Source of the DNA: Hyphomicrobiaceae bacterium
GTDB lineage: Bacteria > Pseudomonadota > Alphaproteobacteria > Rhizobiales > Hyphomicrobiaceae
Reading direction: 5' to 3'
DNA length: 64,000 bases
NCBI GenBank assembly: GCA_020442165.1
Contig: JAGRKV010000051.1
Coordinates: forward strand, 663,305 to 727,304
Below the pieces are notes generated by a model. That model had not been told where the DNA came from and ran no database searches. It worked only from the letters and a program-made list of their open reading frames with translations. Position 1 is the first letter of the stretch; every line of letters begins with the position of its first letter. The translations under genes and the position numbers were made by a program. This document shows positions 19,914 through 28,132 of this stretch, piece by piece.

Positions 19914-20388
19914 CGCACAAAAAAGGTTCGGTGAACGGTACGGATGAGCCGCTACGAATGCGTAAATCCCACCGTTACAGTTGATCCGAAGTTGCCGTTT
20001 TTGTCGAGCAATCGTGGTGCCGCCGAGCGCGTGACCGGCTGGCCGGGAAGACGCGCAAAAAGCGAAAGTTCGGTGCTGCCGGGGGCTGAGTGTCTTGATT
20101 CAATACGCGGTTAAGCTGCGGTTCATGAACTTCATGACATCCATTGTCGCGGCCTCAGGAAATTGGTAGATGAGGCGGGTCCGTGTGACATCAATGATGT
20201 TGGATCTGGCAAGGGAGTTGGCTCGATGACGAACACGTCTCGCCGCCCCAATGGGGCGATGGTCTGAGGTTACCCGATCGGGTGGACTTCTACCGGTAAT
20301 GGCTGCTGGCCGCCGTTGTGTGCGCTGGTTGCCGCCTCTGAACCGTCTCGCCGGCGGTTCCTTTCGACATGTTTGATGGAAATTTGAC
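19914..20388. other. Intergenic region between M50 protease and rtcB2
   Basis: These 475 bp are divergent and lack a convincing gene. An opposite-strand frame over 20100-20417 overlaps the rtcB2 start and is probably spurious. Promoters for both flanking genes should be here. I looked for a sigma-54 site, as E. coli rtcBA has one, and found only a poorly spaced partial match near 20208. Confidence 0.4.
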
Positions 20389-21612
20389 ATGGGCAATTCC
20401 CTGTCCGTGGACGGCACTGCTGCCGTTCACATGTTCACCTCGTCCGCAGCCTGGATCGAGGGAGATGCAACGCGCCAGCTTCAGGAGGTTGCGAAGCTCG
20501 ATGGTGTGACGGCGGTGGCCGCCATGCCAGATCTTCACCCGGGAAAATACGGCCCGGTCGGCTGTGCTGTGCTCGCCGGTCTCATTCATCCGGGGCTGAT
20601 TGGCGCGGATATCGGCTGCGGCATGGGCTTGTTTGCGCTAGATGTCGCGGCGCGGCGGCTGCGTGCCGACAAGGTGGCAGACCGGCTGCGTGCGCTTGGC
20701 GGCGCTTGGTCCGGCGATGCGCTTGCGCGGGTCGAGGACATGGGGCTGGCGGCGTCCGCTTACGATGGGTCACTTGGCACCATCGGCGGCGGCAATCACT
20801 TCTGCGAGTTGCAGGTGGTCGACGAGATCATCGATCCAGAAGCTGCCGGGCGCGCAGGCATTGATGCCGAAGGCGCATATCTGCTGGTTCACTCAGGTTC
20901 GAGGGGGCTGGGTTATGCAGTCCTGGAGGGGCTGTTGGCTGGTGGGCTCCAATCGCTGGACCCGGCGAGCGATGCCGGTCATGCCTATCTGGCGGCGCAT
21001 GACCACGCCGTGCGATGGGCGGTGCTCAACAGGCGCATCATTGCCGAGCGTGCGGCCGGCGCATTGCGTCTGGATATGCAACTTGTCAACGATGTGGGCC
21101 ATAACCTTGCCGAGGTGACAGGTAACGGCATTCTTCACCGCAAAGGTGCGGCGTCGGCGAACCGTGGGTTCGTTCCCGTACCTGGCTCGCGCGGCGCGCT
21201 GTCCTATCTTGTGGAGCCTGTTGCGCATGCCCCTGAGGAGAGCCTTGCCTCATTGGCACACGGGGCGGGGCGCAAGTATGAGCGCGGCTCCATGCACGGG
21301 CGGGTTGGTGCGAAGAAATCCGATCTAGCGCGGCTTCAACGCAATCGATTTGGCGGCGTCGTGGTCTGCGAGGATCGCAACCTGCTGATCGAGGAAGCGC
21401 CTGAAGCTTATAAGGCAATCGGGCAGGTAATCGAGGACCTCACGCAGTTCGGGCTGGCGCGTGTGGTGGCGACCTTCAGGCCGCTCGTTACGTTCAAGTC
21501 GGTGAAGGAGACCCTTGGGGCTGTGGACGCCAGCCGTCAGTCACGCGACAAGAACCGCCGTGAGAAGGCCGAGGGACGCTTGCGTCGCAAGGCGCGGGAG
21601 GACTGGCGATGA
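20389..21612 (+). CDS. rtcB2: RtcB-family RNA ligase linked to release factor H (RtcB2)
   Basis: RtcB enzymes join RNA 2',3'-cyclic phosphate (or 3'-phosphate) ends to 5'-OH ends using GTP and Mn2+. The 407-residue product has the expected landmarks in order: MPDLHPGKYGPVGCA, GADIGCGMG (metal-binding Cys), GTIGGGNHF, VHSGSRGLG, DVGHNLAE, HRKGAASANRGFVPVPGS and AHGAGR, where the His corresponds to the guanylylated residue. It is shorter than E. coli RtcB (408 is similar) and ends in a very basic tail. The stop codon overlaps the prfH start as ATGA, so the two are translationally coupled. This pairing marks the RtcB2-PrfH type rather than the canonical RtcB. Confidence 0.9.
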   Translation: MGNSLSVDGTAAVHMFTSSAAWIEGDATRQLQEVAKLDGVTAVAAMPDLHPGKYGPVGCAVLAGLIHPGLIGADIGCGMGLFALDVAARRLRADKVADRLRALGGAWSGDALARVEDMGLAASAYDGSLGTIGGGNHFCELQVVDEIIDPEAAGRAGIDAEGAYLLVHSGSRGLGYAVLEGLLAGGLQSLDPASDAGHAYLAAHDHAVRWAVLNRRIIAERAAGALRLDMQLVNDVGHNLAEVTGNGILHRKGAASANRGFVPVPGSRGALSYLVEPVAHAPEESLASLAHGAGRKYERGSMHGRVGAKKSDLARLQRNRFGGVVVCEDRNLLIEEAPEAYKAIGQVIEDLTQFGLARVVATFRPLVTFKSVKETLGAVDASRQSRDKNRREKAEGRLRRKAREDWR

Positions 21613-22289
21613 CGGTACGGCTGCTGCTGACTAGCGGGCGCGGGCCGGCCGAGTGCCGGATCGCGCTTGCCCATGCGCTCAAACGGATGGGGGAAGAAGC
21701 TTGCGAACTGGGCGTAACTTTTGATGTCGTCGAAGGGCCGGCGCCGGACGACCATGGTCCTTCATCGGCCGTCGTTGTGCTGTCGGGAATTGGTGCGGAG
21801 GTTTTCGCGCACAGTTGGACCGGCACAGTTCTTTGGGTCGCCGAAAGCCCTGTCCGGCCGCACCATCGCCGCAAGAACTGGTTTATCGGGATAACTCGCT
21901 TGCCCGACTCCGACGACGGCATGGCTCGGACGATCGAAGATGGAGACGTGCGCTTCGAGACCTTCCGCGCCGGGGGTGCGGGCGGGCAGCATCAGAACAA
22001 GACAGAGAGCGCGGTGCGTGCCGTACATCGGCCAACCGGGGTGGCGGTGGTGGTGCGGGAGGAGCGTTCGCAGCATCGCAACAAGGCGCTAGCCCTCGAC
22101 CGGCTCGCCGAGCTGATCGACGCCAAGGCGAGACTGGCCCGGGAAGCCGAAAAATCCGACCGGCACGCGCAACACGATGCACTTGAACGTGGCCAGCCGG
22201 TGCGGCGCTTCACGGGTGCGGCCTATCGGGAAGCTCCCGTCAGCTCGCAGCGGCGCGGCGGTCGGCAAGGCGCTGCTCGGCGCCCATGA
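21609..22289 (+). CDS. prfH: Peptide chain release factor H
   Basis: PrfH is a class I release-factor homologue of about 200-230 residues that keeps the peptidyl-tRNA hydrolysis domain but lacks the normal stop-codon recognition domain. The GGQ motif is present in FRAGGAGGQHQNKTESAVRA (about residues 118-137), followed by HRPTGVAVVVREERSQHRNK, the usual class I sequence after GGQ. Published work on E. coli PrfH with RtcB2 indicates that it releases peptides from ribosomes whose 16S decoding centre has been cut, so the ligase can reseal the rRNA. The last 50 bp overlap the 3' end of the convergent gene at 22240-22719. Confidence 0.9.
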   Translation: MTVRLLLTSGRGPAECRIALAHALKRMGEEACELGVTFDVVEGPAPDDHGPSSAVVVLSGIGAEVFAHSWTGTVLWVAESPVRPHHRRKNWFIGITRLPDSDDGMARTIEDGDVRFETFRAGGAGGQHQNKTESAVRAVHRPTGVAVVVREERSQHRNKALALDRLAELIDAKARLAREAEKSDRHAQHDALERGQPVRRFTGAAYREAPVSSQRRGGRQGAARRP

Positions 22290-22719
22290 CAATGGCTTCG
22301 CGCAGCTCGCCTGGCGCGGTTATGGACTTGTCGATACCAAGGTGCTGAGCGGATGCGATCTTGTGCAATTGTTCGATGCTGGTGATCGCTTCCAGCCGCT
22401 TCATGACAGCGGTACGGCCCTGACGTTTCAGGATCACGACGACCGAAAACGCAAAGGGATCGAAGGCTTTTTCGCCGGCATCTTCTTCGCGGGCTTGTGG
22501 AGGAGCTGGGGCGGCTTCCACTTCAGAGATTTGAGCAGCGCTCGGCCCGGTCAGCTCGGATCCGGAAGCGTCCCAGACAAGCATGCGCGCAATGCGCTTG
22601 CCAAGCCGCTCCGCAATGCGGTCGGCCTGATGTGCATCGACGCCGGGCTCGGCGGAAATGATGGATCGTAGGAAGGCCCGCATTCGCGGGCCCGGCCAGA
22701 GCTGCGCCGATCCTGCCAT
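22240..22719 (-). CDS. Hypothetical protein paired with orphan ParA
   Basis: This is a soluble protein of about 159 residues, read in the same direction as the ParA gene 59 bp upstream, so probably co-transcribed. The segment ADRIAERLGKRIARMLVWD and a Pro/Ala-rich, acidic middle (about residues 60-85) precede a helical C-terminus (LEAITSIEQLHKIASAQHLG). The frame is open to 22884, inside parA. I chose the Met at 22719 because upstream sequence translates to a basic, unstructured stretch overlapping parA. The family is not recognised. It may be a ParA partner or adaptor by context. Its 3' end overlaps prfH by 50 bp tail to tail. Confidence 0.6.
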   Translation of the reverse strand: MAGSAQLWPGPRMRAFLRSIISAEPGVDAHQADRIAERLGKRIARMLVWDASGSELTGPSAAQISEVEAAPAPPQAREEDAGEKAFDPFAFSVVVILKRQGRTAVMKRLEAITSIEQLHKIASAQHLGIDKSITAPGELREAIVMGAEQRLADRRAAAS

Positions 22720-22778
22720 ATGTTCTGCGTCCTGGGCTGCGATTCGCCTACGCGTTGAAGCATACGCCGTCAGAGCGT

Positions 22779-23660
22779 TTACGTCGCGTTGTCTATCATC
22801 GGCAGGATTTCGGAGTAGAGCTGTTTGAGGTCGACTACGCCGTTGCCGTACTTCTGCTCGATCGGCTGGCGTTCGGAAACCCAATCGAAGGCATTGGCGA
22901 TGCCGTCGCGCTGCGGCATCTGGGTTTCGAGCATGGGATGAACGAGGGCGATTTCCTCGATCAGCGTGCGTTCGCGGCCGTTTGCGTCACGCACATAGTT
23001 TGCGACGCAGACATAGCGGCGGTCCTCGATCGGGATCTCTTCGAGATCGTCGAGGTTGCGCTTGCCTTCGATGATGAGGGCGATGCGATCGACGGCCAGC
23101 TGCGAAACATAGTCCGGCCGGAAGGGCACCAGCACCTTGTCGGCGATCTTCAGCGCGGCAAGCGCGGCAAACGAAAGCCCGGGCGCGCAATCCAGGATGA
23201 CAACGTCGAAAGAGCCCTCGAAGCGGCGCAGGAGCTGCTCAAGCCGCCCGCGCACGCGATTGGCCACGATGTCAGGGTCGTTGGACTGCTGTGCCTGCTT
23301 GAGGAACAGTTCGCCTTGGACGTCTTCGAGCAGCAGGGAGCCAGGCAGTAGCGACAACTTGGGCGCCCGGCCGTCGCCATTTGCGACATCACCGACGCCG
23401 TGGAGGAGATATTCCTTGGGTTGCAGGCTCTGGCCATCGAACAGGTCGAAGAAGTAGTCGGCGATGGTTCGGTTGGCCTTGCGGGCCTCGCTCCAGCCTT
23501 GGCCGCCGATCAAGATGAGGGAGGCGTTGCACTGGGAGTCGAGGTCCATGATGAGGACGCGCTTGCCACCCCAGACGCTCAGGGCATGGGCCAGCATGAC
23601 AGAGACGGTGGACTTGCCGACGCCGCCCTTGCGGTTCGCCACGGCCAGGAAGAATGCCAT
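22779..23660 (-). CDS. ParA/MinD-family ATPase (orphan)
   Basis: The 293-residue protein has the deviant Walker A motif KGGVGKST at residues 11-18 and a Walker A' with LIMDLDSQCNASL, followed by FDVVILDCAPGLSFAAL. Such ATPases bind DNA or membranes cooperatively and position plasmids, chromosomes or protein clusters. No parB-like gene and no obvious parS-like site is adjacent; instead a small unrecognised gene follows. This suggests a cargo-positioning role rather than chromosome partition, as inference. A region with several large insertions (ADYFFDLFDGQSLQPKEYLL) differs from chromosomal ParA. Confidence 0.88.
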   Translation of the reverse strand: MAFFLAVANRKGGVGKSTVSVMLAHALSVWGGKRVLIMDLDSQCNASLILIGGQGWSEARKANRTIADYFFDLFDGQSLQPKEYLLHGVGDVANGDGRAPKLSLLPGSLLLEDVQGELFLKQAQQSNDPDIVANRVRGRLEQLLRRFEGSFDVVILDCAPGLSFAALAALKIADKVLVPFRPDYVSQLAVDRIALIIEGKRNLDDLEEIPIEDRRYVCVANYVRDANGRERTLIEEIALVHPMLETQMPQRDGIANAFDWVSERQPIEQKYGNGVVDLKQLYSEILPMIDNAT

Positions 23661-24121
23661 TCAATCAACTCCGCATACGCAAATTCGTCTGTTGAGGGCG
23701 AACAGATAGCGCGTTTCTGTTGTATCGTCCCCCTGTGTGCCGGGCATGCCAGCAACAGCGGGCCGGTCTGTTGCCGAATTGCCAGACTTATGTGCCAAAA
23801 GCTAGGCGCCGGGGCGGTAGAACGGGGGCCGGGCAGGCTCCAGACTTCGGATCTTCCAGTTCCTGGGCATGGAGAGTTGGCCTGATAGGGGTCCGGAAAC
23901 CAAGTATGTGGCATATATCTTGGTGGTTGCGACCGTGGTCGGGGTGTGGCGTTAATCATATCGCTGCATTGCGGGGGTTCGGTTACAGCTGCAACCCGGT
24001 TTTCCGCGGCGACCGGCGGGCCTGCAAAAGCGTTGCCCCCGCGGCGAGCCAGGCTCCCTGGGGAGCGCCAATGCCGTGGCGGTTTCTGCGGCAAGTGATG
24101 GGTACACGAGGGTAGGGTTCC
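23661..24121. other. Intergenic region between parA and glmM
   Basis: These 461 bp are divergent. The long forward frame at 23720-24115 is Arg/Trp/Cys-rich and overlaps nothing conserved, so I do not call it. A small hairpin (GGCTCCCTGGGGAGC near 24051) lies about 60 bp before glmM; its role is unclear. Confidence 0.4.
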
Positions 24122-25477
24122 ATGGGACGGCGTTATTTCGGCACGGATGGCATTCGCGGGCTCGCCAACAAGCACCCGATGACATCGGAGGTGGCGCTCA
24201 AGGTCGGCATGGCGGCCGGTCATGTGTTCCGCTCGGGCGATCACCGCCACCGGGTCGTGATCGGCAAGGATACGCGGTTGTCCGGCTACATGCTCGAAGC
24301 CGCGCTGATGTCCGGGTTCACCGCGGTCGGGATCGACGTCTTCCTGCTGGGACCGATGCCGACACCCGCGGTTGCCATGCTGACCCGATCACTGCGGGCG
24401 GATCTGGGCGTGATGATTTCCGCCTCGCACAACAGGTTCGAGGATAACGGCATCAAGCTGTTTGATCCCGACGGCTACAAGCTCTCCGACGAAACCGAGG
24501 CGCGTATCGAGGACTTGATCGAGTCCGATACGACACCGCTGCTTGCCAGACCTGACAGGATCGGCAGGGCAACGCGGGTGGAAAGCGCGCAGGAACGCTA
24601 TATCGAATTCGCCAAGCGCACGCTGCCGCGCAATCTCCGGCTCGACGGGCTTCGCATCGTCATCGATTGTGCCAATGGTGCGGGATACAAGGTGGCGCCT
24701 GAAGCGCTCTGGGAACTGGGCGCAGAGGTCATCAAGATCGGCGTTGGTCCGGATGGGCGCAACATCAACGACAAGTGCGGCTCGACGGCGCCAAACGCTC
24801 TTGTGGACAAGGTCAGGGAAGTGCGTGCCGACATTGGTATTGCGCTCGACGGCGACGCTGACCGCGTGGTGATCGTCGATGAAAAGGGGCAGATCGTCGA
24901 CGGCGATCAGATCATGGCGGTGATAGCGGAAAGCTGGCACCGGCGGGGACGGCTCGCGGCCGGCGGCATCGTTGCCACGGTAATGAGCAACCTGGGTCTT
25001 GAGCGCTATGTGCAGAGCCTAGGACTTGGACTGGCGCGTACGCCGGTGGGCGATCGCTATGTGGTCGAGTACATGCGCAAGCACGGCTACAACGTCGGCG
25101 GTGAGCAGTCCGGTCACATTGTTCTGTCGGATTTCATCACCACCGGCGATGGACTCGTTTCGGCGCTGCAGATCCTGGCGGTCGTGGTGTCGACGGGGAA
25201 ACCCGTATCACAGGTGTGCAAGCGCTTTGACCCGCTGCCACAGATTCTGCGGAACGTGCGCTATGCCGAGGGCAAGCCGCTGGAAGACAGCCGAGTCGTC
25301 AAGGCGATCGATGCGGGTCGCGAGCGGCTGGGCAACTCGGGGCGTCTGGTTATCCGGCCGTCAGGGACTGAGCCGGTGATCCGCGTGATGGCCGAGGGCG
25401 ATAACGAGACGGTAGTCTCGGCTGTGGTTGGCGACATCGTTGATGCCGTTCAAGAGGCAGCGCGCGCATCGGCCTAA
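24122..25477 (+). CDS. glmM: Phosphoglucosamine mutase
   Basis: GlmM converts glucosamine-6-phosphate to glucosamine-1-phosphate, feeding UDP-GlcNAc for peptidoglycan and lipopolysaccharide. The 451-residue product starts [13 protein letters not shown], as in the family. It carries the phosphoserine loop [16 protein letters not shown] (Ser102), the metal-binding loop [13 protein letters not shown], the sugar-specificity loop GGEQSGHIV and the phosphate-binding [12 protein letters not shown]. All four active-site regions are intact. The start ATG is preceded by GAGGGTAGGG. It is usually next to folP/ftsH in related genomes but here stands alone after the ParA unit. Confidence 0.97.
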   Translation: MGRRYFGTDGIRGLANKHPMTSEVALKVGMAAGHVFRSGDHRHRVVIGKDTRLSGYMLEAALMSGFTAVGIDVFLLGPMPTPAVAMLTRSLRADLGVMISASHNRFEDNGIKLFDPDGYKLSDETEARIEDLIESDTTPLLARPDRIGRATRVESAQERYIEFAKRTLPRNLRLDGLRIVIDCANGAGYKVAPEALWELGAEVIKIGVGPDGRNINDKCGSTAPNALVDKVREVRADIGIALDGDADRVVIVDEKGQIVDGDQIMAVIAESWHRRGRLAAGGIVATVMSNLGLERYVQSLGLGLARTPVGDRYVVEYMRKHGYNVGGEQSGHIVLSDFITTGDGLVSALQILAVVVSTGKPVSQVCKRFDPLPQILRNVRYAEGKPLEDSRVVKAIDAGRERLGNSGRLVIRPSGTEPVIRVMAEGDNETVVSAVVGDIVDAVQEAARASA

Positions 25478-25877
25478 GGCAAACGCCATTAACCGCACGT
25501 TTACGATTGCAGGACGCCAGCAATCTTGCAGGCGGCGATGAGCCCGTGTGCGATGCATCCGGTTGCAAAGAACCTGCATGCAATGAGCCAGGCCGCAGCG
25601 AAGTTCCGCCGCGTGGCGATGAAATCCTTTGCGGAAATACTCGTGCTGCGGGCGTCGACAAGGGCGCATGCGATCTGCGGAACCCGGTCCATTCGATCGC
25701 CTGAAACGGGGCGATGCGCTTTGTTTAGCCGCCGCGAGAAGAGAAGCGTGCCAGGGCGGTACGCCGATTAAGTGCTCTTTAAAGAATATCTGCGAGCTTG
25801 ACCGAGGTTAGGCGGAGATAGTCATGCGTTCTTGGACCGCCAAGGTACTAGCGGGTCATTCTTGGAAAGGGACAGTC
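25478..25877. other. Intergenic region after glmM
   Basis: These 400 bp have short frames on both strands (for example 25501-25692 on the reverse strand, 63 codons). None has a convincing ribosome site or recognised sequence. It probably holds the promoter of the outer-membrane protein gene at 25878. Confidence 0.4.
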
Positions 25878-26726
25878 ATGACCAGCATTCGAAGTTCGAT
25901 CGCTTTGGGCGTCATGATGGTTGCGCTGGGCGGATCGAGCGCGACGGCCGCCGATCTTGATGGTGGCAGTGTCAAGGACGGTTACATTCCCGCTCCATCA
26001 ATGATCGCTGAGCCTATGTCATCGGGCCTCTATGTCCGCGTCGATGGTGCGCATGCGAGCTATGACAATCCGATCATGGTCGAGGATCACATCTACGATC
26101 TGGTCGATACGAACATCGGCAATGCGTGGTCGGTCGGTTTCGGCATCGGTCGCTATTTCGGCAACGGCTTCCGTGGCGACGTCACCTACGAATATCGCAC
26201 CGAGGCGGATGTCTCCGGTACGCTACTCAACCATGCCGCCACGCTCGATGGTGAGCGCGAGTTCGGTCTGCGCAGCCACCTCGTTCTGGCCAACCTCTAT
26301 TATGACTTCAATGCAGGCGGCCGCTTCTCGCCTTACCTCGGCGTTGGTCTGGGCTGGGCACGCAACATGACAACGATGGGTGCGGTGAGCAACGATTGCG
26401 GTTGCACCGGTATCGTCCATTCGGGTGCATCCGATAGTGTCGCTGCCGCCCTGATGGCCGGTGTCACGGTCAACCTGACGGCGGGCCGCGGCGGGCAGGT
26501 GAGCTATGGCGGCAGCACCAAGGATGCGCCGATCGTCACAACGAGCAATCGCGGTCTGCTTCTCGATTTCGGTTATCGCTTCCTCTATCTGGGCGATGTG
26601 GCGACCGGGCCTGTGCAGGCTCTCGGCTTTGCCTCCGATGGCAGCGACATCATTTCCGACGATCCGGTGGTGGAGAACATCCACGCTCACGAGTTCCGTT
26701 TGGGCCTGCGTTACAACCTCAATTGA
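25878..26726 (+). CDS. Outer-membrane beta-barrel protein
   Basis: The 282-residue exported protein has a signal peptide (IRSSIALGVMMVALGGSSAT-AADL). The mature part is rich in alternating aromatic/polar strands typical of small OmpA/Omp25-like barrels (YFGNGFRGDVTYEYRTEADV, NLYYDFNAGGRFSPYLGVGL). It ends in the strand HEFRLGLRYNLN, although the last residue is Asn rather than the usual Phe. Rhizobiales carry many such Omp25/Omp31-type proteins. I moved the start from 25824 to the ATG at 25878 because GAAAGGG precedes it and it gives a clean signal peptide. A second barrel gene follows 308 bp downstream. Confidence 0.82.
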   Translation: MTSIRSSIALGVMMVALGGSSATAADLDGGSVKDGYIPAPSMIAEPMSSGLYVRVDGAHASYDNPIMVEDHIYDLVDTNIGNAWSVGFGIGRYFGNGFRGDVTYEYRTEADVSGTLLNHAATLDGEREFGLRSHLVLANLYYDFNAGGRFSPYLGVGLGWARNMTTMGAVSNDCGCTGIVHSGASDSVAAALMAGVTVNLTAGRGGQVSYGGSTKDAPIVTTSNRGLLLDFGYRFLYLGDVATGPVQALGFASDGSDIISDDPVVENIHAHEFRLGLRYNLN

Positions 26727-26738
26727 CGCGGGCCTATA

Positions 26739-26758
26739 GGGCGGGGCTCTGCTCCGCC
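26739..26758 (+). terminator. GC-rich hairpin after first barrel gene
   Basis: GGGCGG (26739 on) pairs with CCGCCC (ending 26758) just after the stop codon. There is no T run, so it is either a weak or Rho-assisted terminator or an mRNA-stabilising hairpin. The rest of the 26727-27034 gap shows nothing recognisable. Confidence 0.4.
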
Positions 26759-27034
26759 CATGAGTTTCCACGACGAATGCCGGGCACGGCGTCTTATCAT
26801 GCCCGGCCAATCCGATGGCGTTGATTGGTGGCAGCCGAACTTCGGATTGAACTGTTCCTTCTTTTGGTCCCCTGTTGTGCGTTCTGCGGTCACCTGCGCC
26901 GCGCCAAAGGCTCGTTCAGGGCAATCTGGGGTTTTCGATTCTTCTTGTCGCCCGCTTCGCCGTTGCGTTCAGCAGTGTTCGAAATGGTCATGGCCGGAGG
27001 CGATTGAGCCGCTGGCGGAAGAGGAACGACAGTT

Positions 27035-27910
27035 ATGAACTTCAAGCTTGCAACCGTATTGGCGGGACTGACGCTTGCGTTCAGCGCCGCACCGGCGGCC
27101 GCGGGAGACTACGACTACGGCGGCGGCAGCCTCAAGGATTATGGCGGCGGACCGGTGGGTGTGCCTGTTCCTGCTCCTGTGCCCATGCCGCTGCTGCGTG
27201 CGGACTACTACCTGCGCGCCGATGTCGGCGTCGGCTTGTCCGACAGCATGAGCGCCAGCGAGACGGGGCTCGTCTATGGTCAGGACGCAGCCAGCAACGA
27301 TGTCACCGTGCCCTCATCGTGGGCTTCGGGTGATGGCACGCTGCCGATGACCTTTGGGTTCGGTGTCGGCCGCTATTGGTCGGACAGCTTCCGCACCGAC
27401 CTGACGATCGAATGGATCCGCCAGGCCAAGGCCTACGTCAAAGGCCAGATGACCTACACCAATGAGGACGGCGCGACCGTGAACGTCGCCATGCACGACG
27501 AGACGACCCGCGAGGGCGGCCTGTTCCTCTTCAACGGCTACTATGATTTCGTCCGTGAGGAAGGCGCGCGCTTCAAGCCCTATATCGGTGCGGGCGTCGG
27601 ATTCGCGCTGAACATCCTGTCGCGTGACAGTGCGGTCTCCGAAGAGATCTGCCTTGCTTGCGGTGGCACGACGTTCCTCAACGAATACAGCACCTGGAAG
27701 AAGACGACGGTTACTTCGCTTGCGGCCGCAGCGATGGTCGGCTTCACCTACGATCTGCGCGATTCCATGAAGCTCGATGTGGGCTACCGTTACCTCTACG
27801 TCGGCGGTAGCGACGTCAGCGTCGGCATCATGGACAGCCTGAGCACGGTCAAGATCGAAGCGCAAAACGAACATCAGATCCGCGCCGGTATCCGGATGGA
27901 CATCGACTAA
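27035..27910 (+). CDS. Outer-membrane beta-barrel protein
   Basis: The 291-residue exported protein has a signal peptide (LATVLAGLTLAFSAAPAAAG), a Gly/Tyr-rich then Pro/Val-rich linker, and a barrel with strands such as FGFGVGRYWSDSFRTDLTIE, NGYYDFVREEGARFKPYIGA and KLDVGYRYLYVGGSDVS. It ends EHQIRAGIRMDID. It has the same layout as the gene upstream (GVGRYW / GIGRYF and NLYYDF / NGYYDF correspond), so the pair is probably an old duplication. Two Cys (EICLACGG) sit in a predicted loop. A GAGGAACGAC site precedes the ATG and a good terminator follows. Confidence 0.82.
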   Translation: MNFKLATVLAGLTLAFSAAPAAAGDYDYGGGSLKDYGGGPVGVPVPAPVPMPLLRADYYLRADVGVGLSDSMSASETGLVYGQDAASNDVTVPSSWASGDGTLPMTFGFGVGRYWSDSFRTDLTIEWIRQAKAYVKGQMTYTNEDGATVNVAMHDETTREGGLFLFNGYYDFVREEGARFKPYIGAGVGFALNILSRDSAVSEEICLACGGTTFLNEYSTWKKTTVTSLAAAAMVGFTYDLRDSMKLDVGYRYLYVGGSDVSVGIMDSLSTVKIEAQNEHQIRAGIRMDID

Positions 27911-27947
27911 CAAGGGCGCGGCACTCCACAAGCTGCTTTGAATTAAG

Positions 27948-27975
27948 GGGCGGACCAGACGGTTCGCCCTTTTTT
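27948..27975 (+). terminator. Rho-independent terminator after second barrel gene
   Basis: GGGCGGACC (27948-27956) and GGTTCGCCC (27961-27969) pair with one G-T wobble around an AGAC loop and are followed by TTTTTT. It lies 38 bp after the stop codon. Confidence 0.85.
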
Positions 27976-28076
27976 GCGTTTGATGGTTCGAAGGCAAACG
28001 GCTGTCTGTTTGGGATGCCTCATTCCAGGTGGATCGCTGATGGCCCCCATTGACCGGCGGCTGAGAAGCCCTTAGA

Positions 28077-28109
28077 CCCGCTGGCGGGCCACTCCTCCCC
28101 ACCGAGGAG
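28077..28109 (+). promoter_or_regulatory. Possible serC-type leader RNA
   Basis: Two small hairpins lie just upstream of serC. One is CCCG-CTGG-CGGG at 28077-28088. The other has arms CTCCTC (28092-28097) and GAGGAG (28104-28109). A conserved serC RNA motif of this kind, with hairpins directly upstream of serC, has been described in Alphaproteobacteria. The match here is by position and shape from memory, not by a covariance model. The second hairpin holds a GAGGAG that could be sequestered. Confidence 0.4.
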
Positions 28110-28132
28110 CAACTATCTGGAAGGGTAGATTG

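Noticed and set aside
20200..20230. Partial sigma-54 promoter (TGGCAAG...TTGGCT) upstream of rtcB2
   Set aside because: The GG and GC elements are one base too far apart, the site is about 160 bp from the start, and no sigma-54 activator gene is adjacent.
20100..20417. 105-codon reverse-strand frame overlapping the rtcB2 start
   Set aside because: Mostly Arg/Pro-rich; it would overlap the 5' end of rtcB2 and its promoter.
25501..25692. 63-codon reverse-strand ORF between glmM and the barrel gene
   Set aside because: The translation is fairly protein-like, but there is no ribosome site, no recognised sequence and an overlapping forward frame of equal quality.
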